In this document: positions 18,163 through 27,923 of the stretch, piece by piece
How the letters are laid out: every line of letters starts with the position of its first letter
How positions within the stretch are numbered: the first letter of the stretch is position 1
From: JAXHUH01 sp034211175
Lineage (GTDB): Bacteria; Actinomycetota; Acidimicrobiia; Acidimicrobiales; CAIXPF01
DNA length: 29,923 nt
Direction: 5' to 3'
Assembly: GCA_034211175.1 (NCBI GenBank)
Contig: JAXHUH010000133.1
Location: forward strand, 1 to 29,923
Made by a program: the position numbers and the translations under genes
Notes under the pieces: model-generated
Databases searched by the model: none
What the model saw: only the letters and a program-made list of their open reading frames with translations
What the model was told of the DNA's origin: nothing

Positions 18163-19205
18163 TCATCCTCCCGCCAGCGCCGCACCTCCCGCCGCGGACG
18201 GCGCATCCTCGACCTCGACCAGCGGGTGGTGGCAGGCGACGTGGTGGACCGCGTTGATCGGCCGCATCATCGGCTCCTCGGTCGCACACCGCTCGTCGGC
18301 CAACGGGCACCGGGTGCGGAATCGACAGCCCGACGGCGGGTTGACCGGCGACGGGAGCTCACCGCCCTCGATCATCGTGTCGTCGATCTCGACCAGCGGG
18401 TCCGGGGCGGGGCTCGCGCCGAGCAGGAGCTCGGTGTAGGGGTGCGCGGGCCGGGCGTAGAGCTCGTCGGACTCCGACACCTCGCACATCTTGCCCAGGT
18501 ACATGACGGCGACCCGGTCGCTGATGTTCTTCACCACCGCGAGGTCGTGGGCGATGAAGACCAGCGTGAGCCCGTACTGGGCCTTGAGGTCCTCGAGGAG
18601 GTTGAGGATCTGCGCCTGGACGGACACGTCGAGCGCGGAGACCGGCTCGTCGCAGATGATCAGCTCCGGCTCGAGGACGAGCGCCCGGGCGATCGAGATG
18701 CGCTGGCACTGACCGCCCGAGAACTCGTGGGGCCGCTTGTGCCTCGCCGTGTCAGGGTCGATCCCGACCGCCTCGAGCATCGGCGCCACGATCTCCCACT
18801 GCTCGTCGCGGTTCTTCGGGCCCCACACGGCGAGCGGCTCGGCGACGATGTCGCCGATCTCGCGTCTCGGGTTGAGCGACGAGATCGGGTCCTGGAAGAT
18901 CATCTGGATACCGGTCCGACTGGCCCGCAGGTCGTTGGACGACAGCGACGTGAGGTCGACCGACCCGAGCGCGACGCGTCCCGACGTCGGGGCGGGGAGC
19001 TGCAGGATCGCCCGCCCGGTCGTCGACTTCCCACAGCCGGACTCGCCGACGAGGCCCAGCGTCTCGCCGCGGGCGATGTCGAAGCTGATCCCGCTCACCG
19101 CGTGGACGACCCGCTTGCCCCCGGCGGGGAACTCGACCGTGAGGTCCTCGACCCGCAGGAGCACATCGGCGTCGTCGCGCAGGTGGGCGTTGCCGCTGCC
19201 GGCCA

Positions 19206-19206
<1 letters not shown>
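18163..19206 (-). CDS. oppF/dppF-like: Peptide ABC transporter ATPase, OppF/DppF type (347 aa)
   Basis: A cytoplasmic ATPase powering the peptide importer. Walker A is GESGCGKST (54-62), the Q-loop IFQDPISSLNP, the signature FSGGQCQR (162-169), Walker B LIICDEP (182-188) and the switch His in FIAHDLAVV. The Cys in SGGQCQR is normal for OppF. The C-terminal oligo_HPY region has GCRFRTRCPLADERC and ACHHP, whose cysteines match those that bind an iron-sulfur cluster in DppD/DppF-type subunits. Its ATG overlaps the stop of the D ATPase (TGATG). Confidence 0.94.
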
Positions 19207-20378
<1,172 letters not shown>

Positions 20379-20454
20379 CGACGACCGATCCCCCCGGATG
20401 GTTCCCCCGTCTGACCGGGGTGCCCCCACAGGCGTGCTCCCCAGTCGCTGACAC

Positions 20455-20484
20455 ATTGTGACCTGAGGCACATCGATTGTCGAA
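20455..20484 (-). promoter_or_regulatory. Promoter candidate for the peptide importer operon
   Basis: TTCGAC (20479-20484) and CACAAT (20455-20460) on the minus strand are 18 bp apart, 77 bp upstream of the D ATPase start. A CACA-t-TGTG palindrome (20452-20460) overlaps the -10, a possible operator for the divergent TetR regulator. Confidence 0.45.
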
Positions 20485-20599
20485 CCGAGCCCGCGAGTCC
20501 AGCTCAACTGGCGATGGGCCAGTGCGCAGCGGACCGCCGGGACCACGATCGGATCGGTCGGAGGGGCACACCAGGGCGGGCGGTCATCGGCCGCGGCAC

Positions 20600-20605
20600 T
20601 ACCCT
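20600..20605 (+). promoter_or_regulatory. -10 element of a probable leaderless TetR transcript
   Basis: TACCCT ends 7 nt before the GTG at 20613, and no ribosome-binding site is present. That is the usual geometry of a leaderless actinobacterial start. No clear -35. Confidence 0.4.
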
Positions 20606-20612
20606 CGGCGCC

Positions 20613-21242
20613 GTGGGCACCAGCGAGGCGGCCGGACGCGCGATGTCGCGGCGGGAGCGCCAGGCGCAACGCACCCGGGCCGCCATCGTCTCGGCCGCAC
20701 GGGAGCTGTTCGATGCCCGCGGCTACAACGAGACGACGATCGACGAGATCGCCGAGCGCGCCGGCGTGGCACCCCGGACCTTCTTCCGCTACTTCGAGGC
20801 GAAGGAGGCGCTGCTCTTCGCCGATCGGGACGCTGACGAGCAGGAGCTGCTGGCCGCCCTGGCGGCCCGACCCCACGACGAGCACCCTGCGAGGTCACTG
20901 GCCGCGGCGTTGCGCTCCCTCGCCCCGTCACTCACCGAGCGCGGCGACGACGTCGCCTGGGGCCTGCGCATGGTCACCGAGCACGAGGTGATCGGCGCCT
21001 ACGAGCGGGCGGTCCTGCGGCCGCGCATGACCGACGCCGTGGCCGCGGTCGTCGCCGAGCGGCTCGGCGCCGACGACGCCGACCCCCGGCCCGAGCTGTG
21101 GACCCGCACCCTGCTCGGCTCGTTCGGCGCGGCGCTCCGCCAGGCCGTCGCCTGCGGCCGGCCCGAGGAGCTGACCGCCGCGTTCGACGCGCAGCTCCTC
21201 GCCGTGCGCGACGCACTCGACGAGGCGGCCGGGCCCGAGTGA
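20613..21242 (+). CDS. TetR-family transcriptional regulator (209 aa)
   Basis: The N-terminal helix-turn-helix is typical: AAIVSAARELFDARGYNETT, then IDEIAERAGVAPRTFFRYFE and AKEALL (residues about 23-66). The C-terminal ligand-binding half is helical with no identifiable ligand. The GTG at 20613 is preferred from the TACCCT -10 placement; an in-frame ATG at 20643 is the alternative. It is divergent from the peptide-importer operon, with a 234-bp shared region. TetR proteins usually repress their own and the divergent genes, so control of the importer is a reasonable inference. It converges on the amidase gene. Confidence 0.92.
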   Translation: MGTSEAAGRAMSRRERQAQRTRAAIVSAARELFDARGYNETTIDEIAERAGVAPRTFFRYFEAKEALLFADRDADEQELLAALAARPHDEHPARSLAAALRSLAPSLTERGDDVAWGLRMVTEHEVIGAYERAVLRPRMTDAVAAVVAERLGADDADPRPELWTRTLLGSFGAALRQAVACGRPEELTAAFDAQLLAVRDALDEAAGPE

Positions 21243-21249
21243 ACCGGGC

Positions 21250-21265
21250 CGGCCACGCGTGGCCG
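21250..21265. terminator. Short hairpin between convergent TetR and amidase genes
   Basis: CGGCCACGCGTGGCCG is a 16-bp perfect palindrome in the 34-bp gap between the two stops. As RNA it forms a 6-bp stem with a CGCG loop. Confidence 0.4.
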
Positions 21266-21276
21266 TCCGGCGCGGA

Positions 21277-22320
21277 TCAGTCGAAGAGGGCCTTGGCCAC
21301 CGAGGCGTGGCAGCCGAGGGTGCCGTCGACGACCTGGGTGACCCCGAGGTCGATGCCGACCGAGGCGACCGAGTAGGCCTCGTCGGCGGTGAGCCCGTAG
21401 CGCTCCTGGAGCAGCGCCAGCATCTGCTCGGCCGCCATGCGCATGGCGACGTCGAGGTCCTCGCCGAACCCGTGGGTGAACAGGTGGCTGCCGGTGTCGA
21501 GCAGCGGCGCCGCGACCTTCACGTCCCGCACCACGGACAGCCGGACCCGGGCGTTCAGCGACGCCTCGATGGCCGTGCCGCAGATCTCGCCGTCGCCCTG
21601 GGCGAAGTGCGGGTCGCCGACGAAGAACCGGGCGCCCTCGTGGAACACCGGGTAGTAGATCGACGCACCGGGACCGAACCGCCAGTTGTCTACGTTGCCG
21701 CCGAAGACGCCGGGCGGGATGCTGTTGACCCGCTCGGTGGTCTCCGGCGCCACACCGATGACCCCGAAGTGCGGGCGGACGGGGATCGCCACCGGCCGGC
21801 CGAACGGCTGGCGGGCATCGTCATCGGGCTCGGTCACGACGCCGGGCACGTCGTAGAGCTGGCGCGCGGTGAAGTCGAACCCGAACATCGGCCGGGCGAC
21901 GGGGCCGAACCCGTCGGCCTCACCGACGACGGCGTCGGCGAGCTCGTAGATGGTGATGCGCTCCTTGCCGAACGTGTCGTAGAGGAGGCCCCAGTTGGCG
22001 GCGCAGTTCGAGCCGTACTTCAGGCGGGGCGCCATCTCGAGGATCTCGACGAGGAGCGTGTCGCCCGGCTGCGCTCCGACGACCTCGATCGGGCCGGTCA
22101 TGATGTGCACACCCGGGGCGCGGTCGGCTTCGGGGATCCCGTCCCAGATGGCTCGGATGCCGTCGTCCATCAGCAGGTCGGGCGCGTCGCCCGAGTGGTG
22201 GGTGACCGCCTCGATCTCGACGACATCGCCGCTCTCGACGCTGAGGACGGTCGGCTGGCTGGCGTCGTAGTAGCCCCAGAAGCAGGTGTCGGGCGAGGCG
22301 GCGAGCTTGTGCGACGTCAT
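21277..22320 (-). CDS. Acetamidase/formamidase family amidohydrolase (347 aa)
   Basis: This is an FmdA/AmdA-family enzyme, which hydrolyses small amides to a carboxylate and ammonia. Diagnostic segments include THHSGDAPDLLMDDG, PGVHIMTGPIEVVGA, QPGDTLLVEI, PPGVFGGNVDNW and FFVGDPHFAQGDGEICGTAI, which all align with the family consensus. Length is in the range of the shorter subgroup. The ATG at 22320 has no ribosome site, but TATGGT ends 6 nt upstream, so the mRNA is likely leaderless. A perfect 13-bp palindrome overlaps both the -10 and the start codon. It lies 89 bp after the aldo/keto reductase gene, at the end of the BMP-transport cluster, suggesting that the imported compound is, or yields, an amide. 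Exact substrate unknown. Confidence 0.9.
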   Translation of the reverse strand: MTSHKLAASPDTCFWGYYDASQPTVLSVESGDVVEIEAVTHHSGDAPDLLMDDGIRAIWDGIPEADRAPGVHIMTGPIEVVGAQPGDTLLVEILEMAPRLKYGSNCAANWGLLYDTFGKERITIYELADAVVGEADGFGPVARPMFGFDFTARQLYDVPGVVTEPDDDARQPFGRPVAIPVRPHFGVIGVAPETTERVNSIPPGVFGGNVDNWRFGPGASIYYPVFHEGARFFVGDPHFAQGDGEICGTAIEASLNARVRLSVVRDVKVAAPLLDTGSHLFTHGFGEDLDVAMRMAAEQMLALLQERYGLTADEAYSVASVGIDLGVTQVVDGTLGCHASVAKALFD

Positions 22321-22332
22321 GGTCAGACCATA
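22319..22332 (-). promoter_or_regulatory. Operator palindrome and -10 element at the amidase start
   Basis: ATGGTC-A-GACCAT (22319-22331) is a perfect 13-bp palindrome. On the minus strand it covers TATGGT (22327-22332), which has the right spacing to be the -10 of a leaderless transcript, and the first two bases of the start codon. TGGTC-N-GACCA is the form recognised by FadR-subfamily GntR regulators. The same 13-mer occurs at 29165-29177. Confidence 0.6.
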
Positions 22333-22409
22333 AGACCAATCGTGTTTCCGGCTTGTTTCGAGCCGATGTCGGGTGAGGGAATCCGGCGGTTCACACCACG
22401 GGCCCGTGG

Positions 22410-23417
22410 TCAGCGACGACGGGCGGCGGGCTCGAGGCCCGGCGGGGTCCAGCCGCTGTCGGCCGGGTTCAGGTCTACACCCGGCGCGACGATCCCGTCG
22501 ATGGCGTCGAGCACGTCGGCGTCGAGGCGCACGTCGGCTGCGGCGAGCAGGTCGTCGAGCTGGTCGCGCGTGCGGGGGCCGATCAGCGCCGCGGTGACCG
22601 CCGGGTGCTCGAGCACCCAGGCGAGCGCCAGGTGGGTGAGCGGGAGCCCGGCGTCGGCCGCCACCTTCGTCAGTGCGGCGACCGCGTTGTGCTTGTCGCG
22701 GTTCTCGCCGTCGAAGTGGTCGGGGTTGGTCGCCGCCCGACTGTCGGCCGGGGCGCCACCTCCCTGGTACTTGCCGGTGAGCCACCCGCCCGAGAGCGGG
22801 CTCCAGACGAGGACGCCGAGGTCGCGACGGGCGCACGTCGGGAGCACGGCCCGCTCGATGCCCCGGCAGAGGATCGAGTACGGCGGCTGCTCGGTGTGGG
22901 GGCCGCCGGCCCGCAGGCGCTCGGCCGTCCAGCACGTCTCGACCAGCTCCTCGGCGGGGAAGGTGCTGGTCCCCCAGTAGCGGATCTTGCCGGCACGGAC
23001 GAGGTCGTCGAGCGCGCCGACCGTCTCGGCCAGGGGCACGGTCGGGTCGGGGCGGTGGACCTGGTAGAGGTCGATCCAGTCGGTCTGGAGGCGCCGGAGG
23101 CTGTCGTCGACCGCCTGGTTGATCCAGCGGCGGGAGTTGCCGCGCCGGTTGGGGGCCTCGCCCATCGGGTTGTGGAACTTCGTGGCCAGCACGACGTCGT
23201 CGCGCCGGCTCCGCAGCGCCTCACCGACGATCTCCTCGCTCTCACCGAACGCGTAGACGTCGGCGGTGTCGACGAGGTCGATGCCGGCGTCGAGCGCGGC
23301 GTGCACGATGGCGATGCAGTCGTTGCGGTCGGTGTTGCCCCAGGCCCCGAGCACCATCGTGCCGAGACCGAGGCGACCGACGCTGAGGCCGGTGCGGCCG
23401 AGGCGGTTGCGGATCAT
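22410..23417 (-). CDS. Aldo/keto reductase (335 aa)
   Basis: NADPH-dependent carbonyl reductase of the AKR superfamily, YajO/voltage-channel-beta-like branch. The catalytic tetrad is intact: Asp50 and Tyr55 (DTADVYAFGESE), Lys80 (ATKFHNP) and His121 (YQVHRPD). The NADP-binding region shows YWGTSTFPAEE and LIGPRTRDQLDDLL. The ATG follows the stop of the flavin-reductase-like gene with one base between (TGACATG), so the two are co-translated. In this cluster it may reduce an aldehyde or ketone made from the imported compound; the substrate is not inferable. Confidence 0.92.
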   Translation of the reverse strand: MIRNRLGRTGLSVGRLGLGTMVLGAWGNTDRNDCIAIVHAALDAGIDLVDTADVYAFGESEEIVGEALRSRRDDVVLATKFHNPMGEAPNRRGNSRRWINQAVDDSLRRLQTDWIDLYQVHRPDPTVPLAETVGALDDLVRAGKIRYWGTSTFPAEELVETCWTAERLRAGGPHTEQPPYSILCRGIERAVLPTCARRDLGVLVWSPLSGGWLTGKYQGGGAPADSRAATNPDHFDGENRDKHNAVAALTKVAADAGLPLTHLALAWVLEHPAVTAALIGPRTRDQLDDLLAAADVRLDADVLDAIDGIVAPGVDLNPADSGWTPPGLEPAARRR

Positions 23418-23418
23418 G

Positions 23419-24084
23419 TCAGGCCCTCTCGGTGGCGGTGTGGGCGGCCCACGGGATGCGGTCGAGCGAGAACGTCGCCCCCGGCGCCGAGGTCGTCGAG
23501 AAGTGGGGGAACCCGAGGCGGCCGACGGGGGCGAGACCGGCGCCGTCGATCCGGTAGTCGTCGGTGCAGATCTCCTCGTCGAGGGTGACGCACACGACCT
23601 CGGCGATGACCAGCTCGACCGCCGAGAAGACGTGGGCCTTGCCGCCCAGCGCCATCTTGTCGACCAGCGTGCACTCGAGGTGGGCCGGCGACTCGGCCAG
23701 CGACGGCGTCGCCACCTTCTGCGACGGGATCGTGGTCCACCCGGTGACGTCGAGCTCGCTCACCTCGGTGGGCATCTCCATCGCCGCGGTCTCGATGTGG
23801 TCGCGGATCCGGTCGGTGGTCACGTTGATCACCAGCTCGCCCGAGCGGGTGACATTGGTGAGCGTGTCCTTGGGTGAGCCGTCGGCCTCGCGGTGGCAGC
23901 CCATGGTGATCGCCACGAGCATCGGGTCGCCGGTGATCGGCATGAAGTAGCTGTAGGGCGCCACGTTCACGGTGCCGGCCTCGCCGAGCGTGGTGATCAT
24001 GGCGATCGGGCGGGGCACGATCAGCTGGCTGAGCATGCCCTGGCAACGGGCGGCGGAGTGTTCGGTGGGGTCGAACACGATCAC
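23419..24084 (-). CDS. Flavin reductase-like (FMN-binding split-barrel) protein, 221 aa
   Basis: The fold signature is LIVPRPIAMITTLGEAGTVN, then VAPYSYFMPITGDPMLVAIT and KDTLTNVTRSGELVINV, which are typical of flavin_reduct-domain proteins (FMN-binding). The C-terminal part has HVFSAVELVIAEVVCV. The GTG at 24084 has AGGAGG 8 nt upstream. It sits between the second permease (90-bp gap) and the aldo/keto reductase (one-base gap). Members either supply reduced flavin to a monooxygenase or act as flavoredoxin-like electron carriers. No monooxygenase is in the cluster, so a stand-alone reductase role or a distant partner is possible. Confidence 0.88.
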   Translation of the reverse strand: MIVFDPTEHSAARCQGMLSQLIVPRPIAMITTLGEAGTVNVAPYSYFMPITGDPMLVAITMGCHREADGSPKDTLTNVTRSGELVINVTTDRIRDHIETAAMEMPTEVSELDVTGWTTIPSQKVATPSLAESPAHLECTLVDKMALGGKAHVFSAVELVIAEVVCVTLDEEICTDDYRIDGAGLAPVGRLGFPHFSTTSAPGATFSLDRIPWAAHTATERA

Positions 24085-24174
24085 GGGATGGCCCTCCTGG
24101 CGGTGGGACGGCGTCGATTGGCTGACAGGACCGTTCGCCGGCCGATCTCGGCGACCACCGGCGGGAGTCGGTCG

Positions 24175-25107
24175 CTACCGGAGCCCTCGAACGAAGGGCT
24201 GGGCGAGCGCGGCGGGCTCACGGGTGCGGTGGGCGAACAGCAGCATCGTGAGCAGCGCGAGGACGTACGGCAGCACCGCCAGCAGCGACCCGTTGACCTC
24301 GTAGCCGAGGTTGGGCAGCGCGAGGCGCATGGCGTCGGCGGTGCCGAACACCAGGCAGCCGGCCAGCGTGCCCCGGAGCGTCCAGCCGCCGAAGATGACC
24401 GCGGCGATGGCGAGGAACCCCCGGCCGTTGGTCATGTTGGTCTGGAAGCTCCCGACCTGACCGAGGACGAAGTAGGCGCCGCCCAGGCCGCAGAGGATGC
24501 CGCACACGTACAGCGCCTCGCGCCGCCGCTTGTTCACGTCGAGGCCGGTCACGTCGGCGGCCTGCGGGTTCTCGCCCATCGACCGGACCTCGAGGCCCCA
24601 CCGGGTGCGGAACATGGCGTACCAGGCGAGCGGCACGACCGCGTAGATCAGGTAGGCGGGCCACGCCTGGGCGAACAACGCCCGGCCCACACCGGGGATG
24701 TCGGACAGCACGGGGATCTCGACGACCGACGCCCGCCCCGGGCCCGGGCCGAGCTCGGCGTCGAGGAAGGCCGTGAGCCCGATGACCAGAACGTTGAGCG
24801 TGAGCCCGACGACGAACTGGTTGGCGGTCAGGCGGTGGCTGAGGTTGGCGTGGACCCACGCGACCGAGAAGCCGGCTGCCGCGCCCGAGACGACGCCGAC
24901 CGTGGCGGAGTCGCCGAGCTGGTAGCCCATGATCGCCGCGAACGTGCCGGCGAGGAGCATGGCCTCGACGGAGATGTTGAGCGTGCCCGAGCGCTCCGCG
25001 ATCCACTCGCCGACCGCGGCGAACGCCAGCAGGACGCCGAGGCGGAAGGCGCTCTCGTAGACCGTGGACGAGCTGAAGACGTCGGCCAGTGCTTCGAATG
25101 CGCCCAT
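24175..25107 (-). CDS. ABC transporter permease, nucleoside/BMP-type (second permease), 310 aa
   Basis: BPD_transp_2 family membrane protein with about nine hydrophobic segments, beginning after an amphipathic start. Signatures are RLGVLLAFAAVGEWIAERSG, LNISVEAMLLAGTFAA and GENPQAADVTGLDVNKRR, matching the NupQ/YufQ-like permeases that pair with BMP binding proteins. The ATG directly abuts the stop of the first permease (TGAATG). No partner for other systems is near. Confidence 0.9.
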   Translation of the reverse strand: MGAFEALADVFSSSTVYESAFRLGVLLAFAAVGEWIAERSGTLNISVEAMLLAGTFAAIMGYQLGDSATVGVVSGAAAGFSVAWVHANLSHRLTANQFVVGLTLNVLVIGLTAFLDAELGPGPGRASVVEIPVLSDIPGVGRALFAQAWPAYLIYAVVPLAWYAMFRTRWGLEVRSMGENPQAADVTGLDVNKRRREALYVCGILCGLGGAYFVLGQVGSFQTNMTNGRGFLAIAAVIFGGWTLRGTLAGCLVFGTADAMRLALPNLGYEVNGSLLAVLPYVLALLTMLLFAHRTREPAALAQPFVRGLR

Positions 25108-26232
25108 TCAGACCACCGATCTGGTTGCGGCCAGCAGGCGCCGGCGCTCACGCACGAACTGGATGGCCGGCGGCAGCAGCAGCGCCAGCACGAGGAGCGC
25201 CTGGACGACATCGGCGATCTGGCGGTCCACACCGGTGGCGGCGAGGAAGCCGGACCCGGTCCGCAGCGCGGCGAACACGACGGCCATCGGGATGGCGGCG
25301 ATCGGGTTGCTCCGGGCCAGCAGCGCGACGAGGAGGCCCTCCCAGCCGACGTTGTTGGAGAAGCCCAGGGTCATCCGGTTGTCGGACACGCCACCGGTCA
25401 GCATCATCGACCCGGCGAGCCCGGCGAGGCCACCGGAGACCATCAGCGCCGCCGAGCCGACCCAGGCGGCGGACACGCCGTTGCGCTGCGCGGCCCGGGG
25501 GCTGCGACCCAGCATGTGGAGCCGGAACCCCCACACGGTTCGACCGAGCATGACCGCCGTCGCGCCGGCGACGACGAGCGCGATCAGCACGCTGGTGTCG
25601 AGCTCGTTGCCGAACAGCTCGAAGTTCTGCAGCCGCGTGTCGGGAGTGAGCTGGTCGCCCGAGTTGATCCGCCCGACCGCCTCGCCGCCCCGGAGGAGCC
25701 AGGGCTGGGTCAGCGCATACGTGACGAGGTTGGCGGCCACGAAGATCAGCAGGAGTGTGGTGATCACCTCCGGGACCTTGCGGGTGTAGCGAAGCCCGGC
25801 GGCGATCCCGGCCCACAGCGCCCCACCGATGATGCCGACCGCGGTGGCGACGACCAGCACGAGCCCGCCCGGGCCACCCAGACGGGTCGCGACGTAGCTC
25901 GTGGCCGCGGCGCCGATCAGCACCTGGCCCTCCTGGCCGATGTTGGTGAGACCGGCGCGTGACGAGATGATCGTGCCGATCGCCACCGCCAGGAGCGGGG
26001 CGGCCCGCAGGAGCGTGTGGCCCCACCGGCCCGGGGCCCGCAGGCTGCCGTCGAGGATCGCGGACAGGACGCTCGTGGCCGAGCCGCCCGTGGCGCTGAC
26101 CAGGAGCGCCGACACCGCGAGCGCCGCAGCGATGCACGCGAGGTAGATGGCGAACGAGCTGAGGCTCGAGACCACTCGCTGCCGCGTGACCCATGAACGG
26201 GTCCGGGGGCGCAACAGCGCCGACGACGTCAT
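25108..26232 (-). CDS. ABC transporter permease, nucleoside/BMP-type (first permease), 374 aa
   Basis: BPD_transp_2 family, NupP/YufP-like. An N-terminal basic tail and helix (SFAIYLACIAAALAVSALLV) are followed by APLLAVAIGTIISSRAGLTN and IGQEGQVLIGAAATSYVA, and the C-terminal region has GFSNNVGWEGLLVALLARSN. The start ATG overlaps the stop of the ATPase gene (ATGA), implying coupling. Together with the next permease it forms the heterodimeric channel. Confidence 0.9.
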   Translation of the reverse strand: MTSSALLRPRTRSWVTRQRVVSSLSSFAIYLACIAAALAVSALLVSATGGSATSVLSAILDGSLRAPGRWGHTLLRAAPLLAVAIGTIISSRAGLTNIGQEGQVLIGAAATSYVATRLGGPGGLVLVVATAVGIIGGALWAGIAAGLRYTRKVPEVITTLLLIFVAANLVTYALTQPWLLRGGEAVGRINSGDQLTPDTRLQNFELFGNELDTSVLIALVVAGATAVMLGRTVWGFRLHMLGRSPRAAQRNGVSAAWVGSAALMVSGGLAGLAGSMMLTGGVSDNRMTLGFSNNVGWEGLLVALLARSNPIAAIPMAVVFAALRTGSGFLAATGVDRQIADVVQALLVLALLLPPAIQFVRERRRLLAATRSVV

Positions 26233-27923
26233 TCCGTGGCTCCTCCCATCAGGATCCCCAGCCGTTCCATGTCCACGTCGGCACGTGCCATCTCACCGGC
26301 GATCCGACCCCGGTAGATGACCCCGACCCGGTCGGAGAGGGCGAGGATCTCCTCGATCTCCGTCGAGATCAGGAGCACGGCGACCCCGCTGTCGGCCGCG
26401 GCCCGCAGGCGGGCGCCCATGTACTCGATGGCCCCGACATCCAGGCCGTGGGTCGGCTGCGCGGCGACCAGGACCTTGGGCTCGCCGCTCAGCTCGCGGG
26501 CGAGCACCACCCGCTGCTGGTTGCCACCGGAGAGCGACCACATCGGCGCGTCGGGACCGTCGCAGTAGATGTCGAAGTCGGCGATGAGCTCGGCCGCACG
26601 GTCCCGCATCGCGTTGCGGCGCAGGAAGCCGCGCTCGGCACCGAGGTCGGGGCGGGTCAGGAACAGGTTGTCGGCCACCGACATGTCGAGCACGCAACCG
26701 GAGTCGTGGCGGTCCTCGGGGATGACGCCGACCCCGGCCGCGGCCATGGCGCCGGCGCGCCGGGTGGAGGTGGCCCGGCCGTCGACGGTGACGGTGCCCT
26801 CGTCCAGCGGGAGCAGGCTGGACATGAGGTCACCCAGTGGGCGTTGGCCGTTGCCCTCGACCCCGGCGATCCCGAAGATCTCCCCCGGGCGCACGTCGAG
26901 GTCCAGGCCGTCGAGCAGGACGCGCCCGTCGGCGCCCACCGCGCGAGCACCCCGGATGGACAGCATCGGGGCGACGTCGGTCGGCGTCGACACGTCGTCC
27001 GCGGCCGGCGTCGCCTCACCAGTCGACGTCGTCGCATCGTCCGCGGCCGGCGTCGCCTCGCCATCGGAGGCCTCCGCCTCCCCTTCGGCGTCGATGCCGT
27101 CGAGGCCGACGATGCCCAGGGCCGCGCTCTCGGACCGCAGCGAGACCTCACGGCCGACCATGGCCCGGGCGAGGACGGGCGCGCTCGCCTCGGCTGTGCG
27201 CATCCGCTCGACGACCGCGCCCCGCCGCATGATGGTGACCAGGTCGGTGGCGTGGAGGATCTCCTCGAGCTTGTGGCTCACGAGGGCCACCGCCCGCTGC
27301 TCCTCGCGCACCACGCGCCGCAGCACGGCGAACAGCTGCTCCGACTCCGCCGGGGTCAGCACCGAGGTCGGCTCGTCGAAGACGAGCACCCGGGGATCGC
27401 GGCGCAGGCACTTGATGATCTCGACCCGCTGGCGCAGCCCCGCGGAGAGGTCGCCGACGGTGGCGTCGGGGTCGACCTCGAGGCCGTAGCGCTCGCCGAC
27501 CTCGACGACCTCGGCACGGGCTCGACCGCGGTCGAGGCGGCCCGAGTCGCCGAGGGCGATGTTCTCCCACACCATCAGCTGGTCGACCACGCTGAAGTGC
27601 TGGTGCACCATGCCGATGCCCAGCGCCGCCGCCGCCTGCGGATCGGTGATGTGGCACCGATCCCCGTGGACGTGGATCGAGCCCTCGTCCGGCATGACGA
27701 GGCCGATCATCACCTTCATCAGGGTGGACTTGCCCGCACCGTTCTCGCCGAGCACGCCGTGGATCTCGCCGCCACGGAGGGCGAGGTCCACGCCGTCGCA
27801 CGCGACGATCGACCCGTATCGCTTGGTCACACCGCGCAGCTCGACGGCCGCCGGGGCGGCGGGTGCGTCGACCGCACCCGCCGCCGGGGCACTCTCGATG
27901 CTGACCGGTTGGTCAGCCTCCAT
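26229..27923 (-). CDS. Double-cassette ABC ATPase of a BMP/nucleoside-type importer (564 aa)
   Basis: Two ATP-binding domains in one chain, as in NupO/YufO and RbsA. Domain 1 has Walker A GENGAGKST (59-67), signature LSAGLRQR (159-166) and Walker B VLVFDEPTS (179-187). Domain 2 has the family's degenerate Walker A GVEGNGQRP (354-362), signature LSGGNQQR (464-471) and VLVAAQPTHGLD (484-495). Residues about 264-316 form a lineage-specific Glu/Ala/Asp/Thr-rich linker with two GEATPAADD copies, encoded by a 42-bp-offset DNA repeat. The ATG at 27923 overlaps the binding-protein gene by 11 bp. It powers import through the two downstream permeases. Confidence 0.92.
   Translation of the reverse strand: MEADQPVSIESAPAAGAVDAPAAPAAVELRGVTKRYGSIVACDGVDLALRGGEIHGVLGENGAGKSTLMKVMIGLVMPDEGSIHVHGDRCHITDPQAAAALGIGMVHQHFSVVDQLMVWENIALGDSGRLDRGRARAEVVEVGERYGLEVDPDATVGDLSAGLRQRVEIIKCLRRDPRVLVFDEPTSVLTPAESEQLFAVLRRVVREEQRAVALVSHKLEEILHATDLVTIMRRGAVVERMRTAEASAPVLARAMVGREVSLRSESAALGIVGLDGIDAEGEAEASDGEATPAADDATTSTGEATPAADDVSTPTDVAPMLSIRGARAVGADGRVLLDGLDLDVRPGEIFGIAGVEGNGQRPLGDLMSSLLPLDEGTVTVDGRATSTRRAGAMAAAGVGVIPEDRHDSGCVLDMSVADNLFLTRPDLGAERGFLRRNAMRDRAAELIADFDIYCDGPDAPMWSLSGGNQQRVVLARELSGEPKVLVAAQPTHGLDVGAIEYMGARLRAAADSGVAVLLISTEIEEILALSDRVGVIYRGRIAGEMARADVDMERLGILMGGATE
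26995..27059. repeat. Internal DNA repeat in the ATPase linker
   Basis: Two identical 23-bp copies (26995-27017 and 27037-27059) lie 42 bp apart, 14 codons, so the frame is kept. They encode the duplicated GEATPAADD linker peptide. Confidence 0.7.

Noticed and set aside
18700..18730. Cys in the ABC signature (SGGQCQR) of the F-type ATPase as a possible defect
   Set aside because: OppF of E. coli has the same residue; it is normal for this subunit.
23893..25962. A 689-codon open frame on the plus strand opposite the flavin reductase and permeases
   Set aside because: Composition is Gly/Arg/His/Asp-rich with no domain, and it is the mirror of well-supported genes on the other strand. Long antisense frames are expected at this GC content. 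The same holds for plus-strand frames at 5116-7149, 16314-18002 and 26193-27938.
26840..26880. Degenerate Walker A of the second cassette as a sign of decay
   Set aside because: A degenerate second cassette is the rule in this double-ATPase family.
27901..27916. CTGACC-ggtt-GGTCAG inverted repeat at the start of the BMP-type ATPase gene
   Set aside because: It resembles the operator half-sites but in the opposite orientation, lies inside coding sequence and overlaps the lipoprotein stop, so it is probably coincidence.
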